Source: Nitrososphaerota archaeon (GTDB lineage: Archaea > Thermoproteota > Nitrososphaeria > Nitrososphaerales > Nitrosopumilaceae). Taken from it: a DNA stretch of 7,840 nucleotides. Both the position numbers and the translations under genes were made by a program. The notes below the pieces were generated by a model. It was not told the origin of the DNA. It made no database searches and worked only from the letters and a program-made list of their open reading frames with translations. The stretch lies in contig JADFJY010000056.1 in the NCBI GenBank assembly GCA_022565935.1, forward strand, positions 1 to 7,840, in the 5' to 3' direction. Positions 6,307 through 7,840 of this stretch are shown here, in pieces (the stretch's first letter is position 1; each line of letters opens with the position of its first letter).

Positions 6307-6333
6307 GGTATCTTAACAAAATCCAATTACCAT

Positions 6334-6341
6334 CTATTAAG
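6334..6341 (-). promoter_or_regulatory. Possible TATA-like box of lysC
   Basis: On the minus strand this reads CTTAATAG, centred about 31 bases before the lysC ATG. It resembles the CTTAATAC box at 7762-7769. If used, lysC has its own promoter in the 45-base gap after the glycosyltransferase gene; otherwise the two genes may be cotranscribed. Confidence 0.3.
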
Positions 6342-6351
6342 CATTTGATCG

Positions 6352-7368
6352 TTAATTCATCAATTTTTTAATAATATCTGATGCATTTTTTGCACCATCT
6401 GTGTTTTTTCTATTTCTTTTTTCTTCAAGTTTTTCTACAATTAATTTATCAAGCCTATTGATATCATCAAAAACAAATCCTTCTTCTTTTGCGTTATCTT
6501 CTTGCTCAAAATGACCCTTTATGGGAATAAATATTGCAGGTGTTCCATAAGCATTAGCCTCATCTATGGTTGATTTTCCAGCCAAGGAAATTAATAAATC
6601 TGCAGCAAAAATTAACTCGTGTAAATTATCTACAAATCCTAAATTTCTAACATTTTCAAATTTTTTGCTAATAGCTGGACCTGAAATTAGAATAGTTTCT
6701 ATATCTTGATTAATTTTTGAAATTGATTCTAATGCTTTTTTGATAAGAAATATTCCTGTATCAGTTCCACCAACCGAAATAACTATTATTTTTTTTTCAA
6801 ACGAAAATTTTTTCCGTAGATCTTCTCTTGAAAACTTTATTTGTCTGACTATTGGCCCTACTTTTTTAATATTATCTTGATCATCTCCATTTTCAGGAAG
6901 AATTACAATGTCACATTTTTTAATAATTTCTAGCATTGATTTGTTCATCTTTTTTTCAACAAATGATACTATTCCTTTAGTAAAGCGAGTCTCTAAAACA
7001 TCTGTTACAAGTACTGTTGGAATTTTCATTTTTTGTGCATTAGTTAATGATGCAAAATCTTCATCACTAATTACCAAATTTGGATTGTCCTCTAAAATAA
7101 TACTCTGTGAAATTTTTTTACAGTCTTTATAATATTGATAATAATTCCATAACCATTTTGCTGGATTCTTTAATGTACCATTTTCAACAACAAAAGAAGG
7201 TGGATTGTACACATCTTGTACTTTAAAATCTAAATTTTTTAGAATTTTTGCAGCTCCACTACCTGTTACAAAGTTAGTTGTTATGTTTTCAAAATTATTT
7301 ACAATTGCAATATCTCTAGTAACATGACCCAATCCAATTGGACTAGAAAAAAAATCAACGACATTCAT
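6352..7368 (-). CDS. MurG-like GT-B glycosyltransferase (GT28-type C-terminal domain)
   Basis: The protein has 338 residues with the two-lobed GT-B layout. The N-lobe starts MNVVDFFSSPIGLGHVTRDIAI; the GLGH loop (12-15) is the acceptor-side glycine motif seen in MurG and related enzymes. The C-lobe starts near residue 193 with IIVISVGGTDTG (phosphate-loop-like, 194-205). It carries the nucleotide-sugar signature SLAGKSTIDEANAYGTPAIFIP (261-282) and GHFEQEDNA (285-293). There is no signal peptide or membrane helix. It should transfer a sugar from a nucleotide-sugar donor, probably at the inner membrane face or on a surface-glycan precursor; donor and acceptor cannot be read from sequence. Archaea lack murein, so it is not murG itself. 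The ATG at 7368 has no ribosome binding site. It is divergent from tRNA-Val and 45 bases upstream of lysC. Confidence 0.87.
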   Translation of the reverse strand: MNVVDFFSSPIGLGHVTRDIAIVNNFENITTNFVTGSGAAKILKNLDFKVQDVYNPPSFVVENGTLKNPAKWLWNYYQYYKDCKKISQSIILEDNPNLVISDEDFASLTNAQKMKIPTVLVTDVLETRFTKGIVSFVEKKMNKSMLEIIKKCDIVILPENGDDQDNIKKVGPIVRQIKFSREDLRKKFSFEKKIIVISVGGTDTGIFLIKKALESISKINQDIETILISGPAISKKFENVRNLGFVDNLHELIFAADLLISLAGKSTIDEANAYGTPAIFIPIKGHFEQEDNAKEEGFVFDDINRLDKLIVEKLEEKRNRKNTDGAKNASDIIKKLMN

Positions 7369-7417
7369 GAATTTCTTAATTTTTTATCAAATTTCTAGAT
7401 TCTCATATGTCTCAAAG

Positions 7418-7424
7418 TTTAAAT
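7418..7424 (+). promoter_or_regulatory. TATA box of tRNA-Val
   Basis: TTTAAAT is preceded by purines (CAAAG, BRE-like) and centred 27 bases before the first base of the tRNA. This is ideal spacing for transcription starting at or next to the mature 5' end. The box is nearly symmetric, so it might also serve the divergent glycosyltransferase gene with a leader of about 27 bases. Confidence 0.65.
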
Positions 7425-7447
7425 GGATTTTAGCAAGGTATGTTTCT

Positions 7448-7522
7448 GGGCTCATGGTCCAGGTCGGTTATGACGTCGCCCTTACACGGCGAAGGTCCGG
7501 GGTTCAAATCCCCGTGGGCCCA
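7448..7522 (+). tRNA. tRNA-Val (anticodon TAC)
   Basis: A full cloverleaf can be drawn. The acceptor GGGCTCA (7448-7454) pairs with TGGGCCC (7515-7521) with one G-T pair, and the discriminator is A7522. The anticodon stem TCGCC/GGCGA (7476-7480/7488-7492) has loop CTTACAC with anticodon TAC at 7483-7485, which reads GTA and other valine codons. The T arm CGGGG/CCCCG (7498-7502/7510-7514) has loop TTCAAAT. No CCA is encoded and no intron is seen. Its 3' half would be a typical attachment site for tyrosine-recombinase elements; see the fragment just downstream. Confidence 0.97.
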
Positions 7523-7566
7523 TACCCTATATTGGGACTCAAATAGGACGCACTCGTGCCTAAAGT

Positions 7567-7710
7567 ATGGAAATCTCACTTGATAAGGTAAAATCACGAT
7601 CTGATCCTTATCAATTATTTCTAGATTCAATTCGAAGTCCTGCACACAATTCTGTTTAATTCGAACTTCTGCGTCCATTTCTGTCCCCAAAAATGGTTCA
7701 AGCCTCTTAA
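7567..7710 (+). pseudogene. Possible remnant of a tyrosine recombinase (integrase) N-terminus
   Basis: An ATG at 7567 opens 30 codons ending at TAA 7657-7659 (MEISLDKVKSRSDPYQLFLD, then SIRSPAHNSV). Reading on in the same frame through the stop gives FELLRPFLSPKMVQAS before a second TAA at 7708-7710. The pattern DPYxLFLxSIRSPAT...Y..EL.RFL is typical, as I recall it, of the core-binding domain at the start of archaeal and phage integrases, here with a stop where the first helix should continue. Lying 44 bases after the 3' end of a tRNA fits a decayed integrated element. The match is short and from memory. It could instead be a chance frame; no catalytic domain follows in the window. Confidence 0.35.
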
Positions 7711-7761
7711 GAATTGAACTATGTTGAGAAATGATGATGTTTTGAAATACTTTTTTACATA

Positions 7762-7769
7762 CTTAATAC
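7762..7769 (+). promoter_or_regulatory. TATA-like box of the gene at the right edge
   Basis: CTTAATAC is centred 26 bases before the ATG at 7791, which predicts a leaderless mRNA. Confidence 0.4.
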
Positions 7770-7790
7770 CTGAAATCTGATTAATGATTT

Positions 7791-7840
7791 ATGAAGTTAA
7801 AAGTAATTACAAATGATTCTGATGTCTCTAAGACTGAAGA
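7791..7840 (+). CDS. Start of an unidentified gene cut by the window edge
   Basis: An ATG at 7791 opens a frame that stays open to the end of the window: 16 codons, MKLKVITNDSDVSKTE. A TATA-like box at the leaderless distance supports a true start. Sixteen residues are too few to assign a family. The short strand-like start (KLKVIT) followed by a polar turn suggests a soluble cytoplasmic protein. Confidence 0.5.
   Translation, partial: MKLKVITNDSDVSKTE

Noticed and set aside
7430..7690. 86-codon frame on the minus strand across tRNA-Val
   Set aside because: Its C-terminal half (HGDLNPGPSPCKGD) is the familiar antisense translation of a tRNA T arm and anticodon arm, and the frame also runs opposite the integrase-like fragment. 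No start signal is seen.
1..7840. CRISPR array, insertion sequence or defence system
   Set aside because: No regularly spaced repeats, transposase, terminal inverted repeats or nuclease genes are visible on either strand.

Overview
The window looks like chromosomal DNA from a marine ammonia-oxidising archaeon of the Nitrosopumilus type (Nitrososphaerota, formerly Thaumarchaeota). The signs are very AT-rich coding sequence, archaeal tRNA genes without an encoded CCA end, TATA-like boxes about 26-34 bases before many start codons with few Shine-Dalgarno sites, and archaeal-type versions of the core enzymes. The lineage is inferred from composition, promoter style and protein character, not from a database match.

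Layout. Positions 2-169 hold the end of a small ribbon-helix-helix-like protein, followed by tRNA-Lys(CTT) at 229-302. A two-component pair is divergently transcribed from 754-926: a stand-alone receiver-domain protein (minus) and a many-helix membrane histidine kinase (plus). A minus-strand run follows, read from right to left: branched-chain aminotransferase (ilvE), a 53-residue Cys/His-rich protein that is easily missed because of its size, and a class I methyltransferase. Divergent from ilvE is a 68-residue two-helix membrane protein. The 98-base gap between these two carries a perfect 11-bp inverted repeat that overlaps the membrane-protein promoter.

Downstream of the membrane protein are an 18-bp perfect palindrome and a GC-rich, strongly foldable island (about 4791-4887) with its own TATA-like box and a terminator-like 3' hairpin. 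This is the best candidate for an undescribed element here, a small structured RNA. Convergent to it is lysC (aspartate kinase), preceded on the same strand by a MurG-like glycosyltransferase. Then come tRNA-Val(TAC) at 7448-7522 with a well-placed TATA box, a short stretch that reads like the interrupted N-terminus of a tyrosine recombinase just 3' of that tRNA, and the first 16 codons of a gene that runs off the window.

How the genes work together. ilvE and lysC are amino-acid biosynthesis genes (branched-chain transamination; entry to the aspartate family). The kinase and receiver protein probably form one signalling pair. The glycosyltransferase and methyltransferase could modify surface sugars, but this is weak inference. 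Most of the window is ordinary housekeeping chromosome. The unusual material is in the intergenic DNA at 4441-4538, 4742-4890 and 7523-7790.
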